The notes under the pieces: model-generated | What the model was told of the DNA's origin: nothing | What the model saw: only the letters and a program-made list of their open reading frames with translations | Database searches by the model: none | Source: JACRLW01 sp050181465 | Lineage (GTDB): Bacteria; Planctomycetota; UBA1135; UBA2386 | Reading direction: 5' to 3' | Assembly (NCBI GenBank): GCA_050181465.1 | Contig: JBFXDD010000096.1 | Span: forward strand, 1 to 5,859 | Length of the DNA: 5,859 nucleotides | Shown: piece after piece, positions 5,832 through 5,859 of the stretch | Position numbering within the stretch: position 1 is the first letter of the stretch | Layout of the letters: each line of letters starts with the position of its first letter | Made by a program: the position numbers and the translations under genes

Positions 5832-5859
5832 CCGCCGGTCGAGGGCAACCCCTAGCCCG

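Noticed and set aside
1..5859. CRISPR arrays, tRNA or rRNA genes, insertion sequences
   Set aside because: I saw no spaced direct repeats, cloverleaf sequence, rRNA-like stretch, transposase motif or terminal inverted repeats anywhere in the window.

Overview
The window is GC-rich bacterial DNA that is almost entirely coding on the + strand. It holds three complete, co-oriented genes: an exported protein (94-2358), a membrane-anchored Ser/Thr protein kinase with a long C-terminal helical region (2380-5247), and an ECF-type sigma-70 factor (5244-5804). A terminator-like hairpin follows directly. The assignment to Planctomycetes is inference from protein architecture: a Hanks-type kinase with a long helical repeat tail paired with an ECF sigma factor, a short helical domain ahead of the kinase domain with the 'R-H-x-x-L-A-D-x-L' pattern, and an exported protein ending in a two-cysteine 'GxGCxGT ... 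GAPGC' domain. I know this C-terminal domain from large secreted proteins of marine planctomycetes.

Layout. Bases 1-93 are a non-coding leader. It contains a perfect 10-bp inverted repeat (44-53 with 81-90) that ends 3 nt before the first start codon. Gene 1 has a signal peptide, an N-terminal beta-rich domain ending in 'YPVTLDP', seven degenerate repeats that look like beta-propeller blades, and the C-terminal domain. A 21-nt gap with a small GC hairpin leads to gene 2, which shows no Shine-Dalgarno sequence. Gene 2 has all the catalytic motifs of an active RD kinase, one transmembrane segment and about 550 further residues of helical, TPR-like sequence. Its early coding region contains a perfect 12-bp hairpin with an in-frame ATG in the loop. 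Gene 3 overlaps gene 2 by ATGA and has a good Shine-Dalgarno sequence. An 8-bp stem with a short T-run follows its stop codon by 3 nt.

How the genes may work together (inference). The tight spacing, the 4-nt overlap and the single terminator-like hairpin suggest one operon. No anti-sigma factor is visible, so the kinase is the natural candidate regulator of the sigma factor. Its C-terminal helical region would lie outside the cytoplasm and could sense an envelope signal. The exported propeller-like protein could be a ligand, a sensed cargo or an output of this module. An 'exported protein + transmembrane kinase + ECF sigma' cassette is the most interesting hypothesis here. The individual families are known; the three-part arrangement and its RNA hairpins are what deserve checking.
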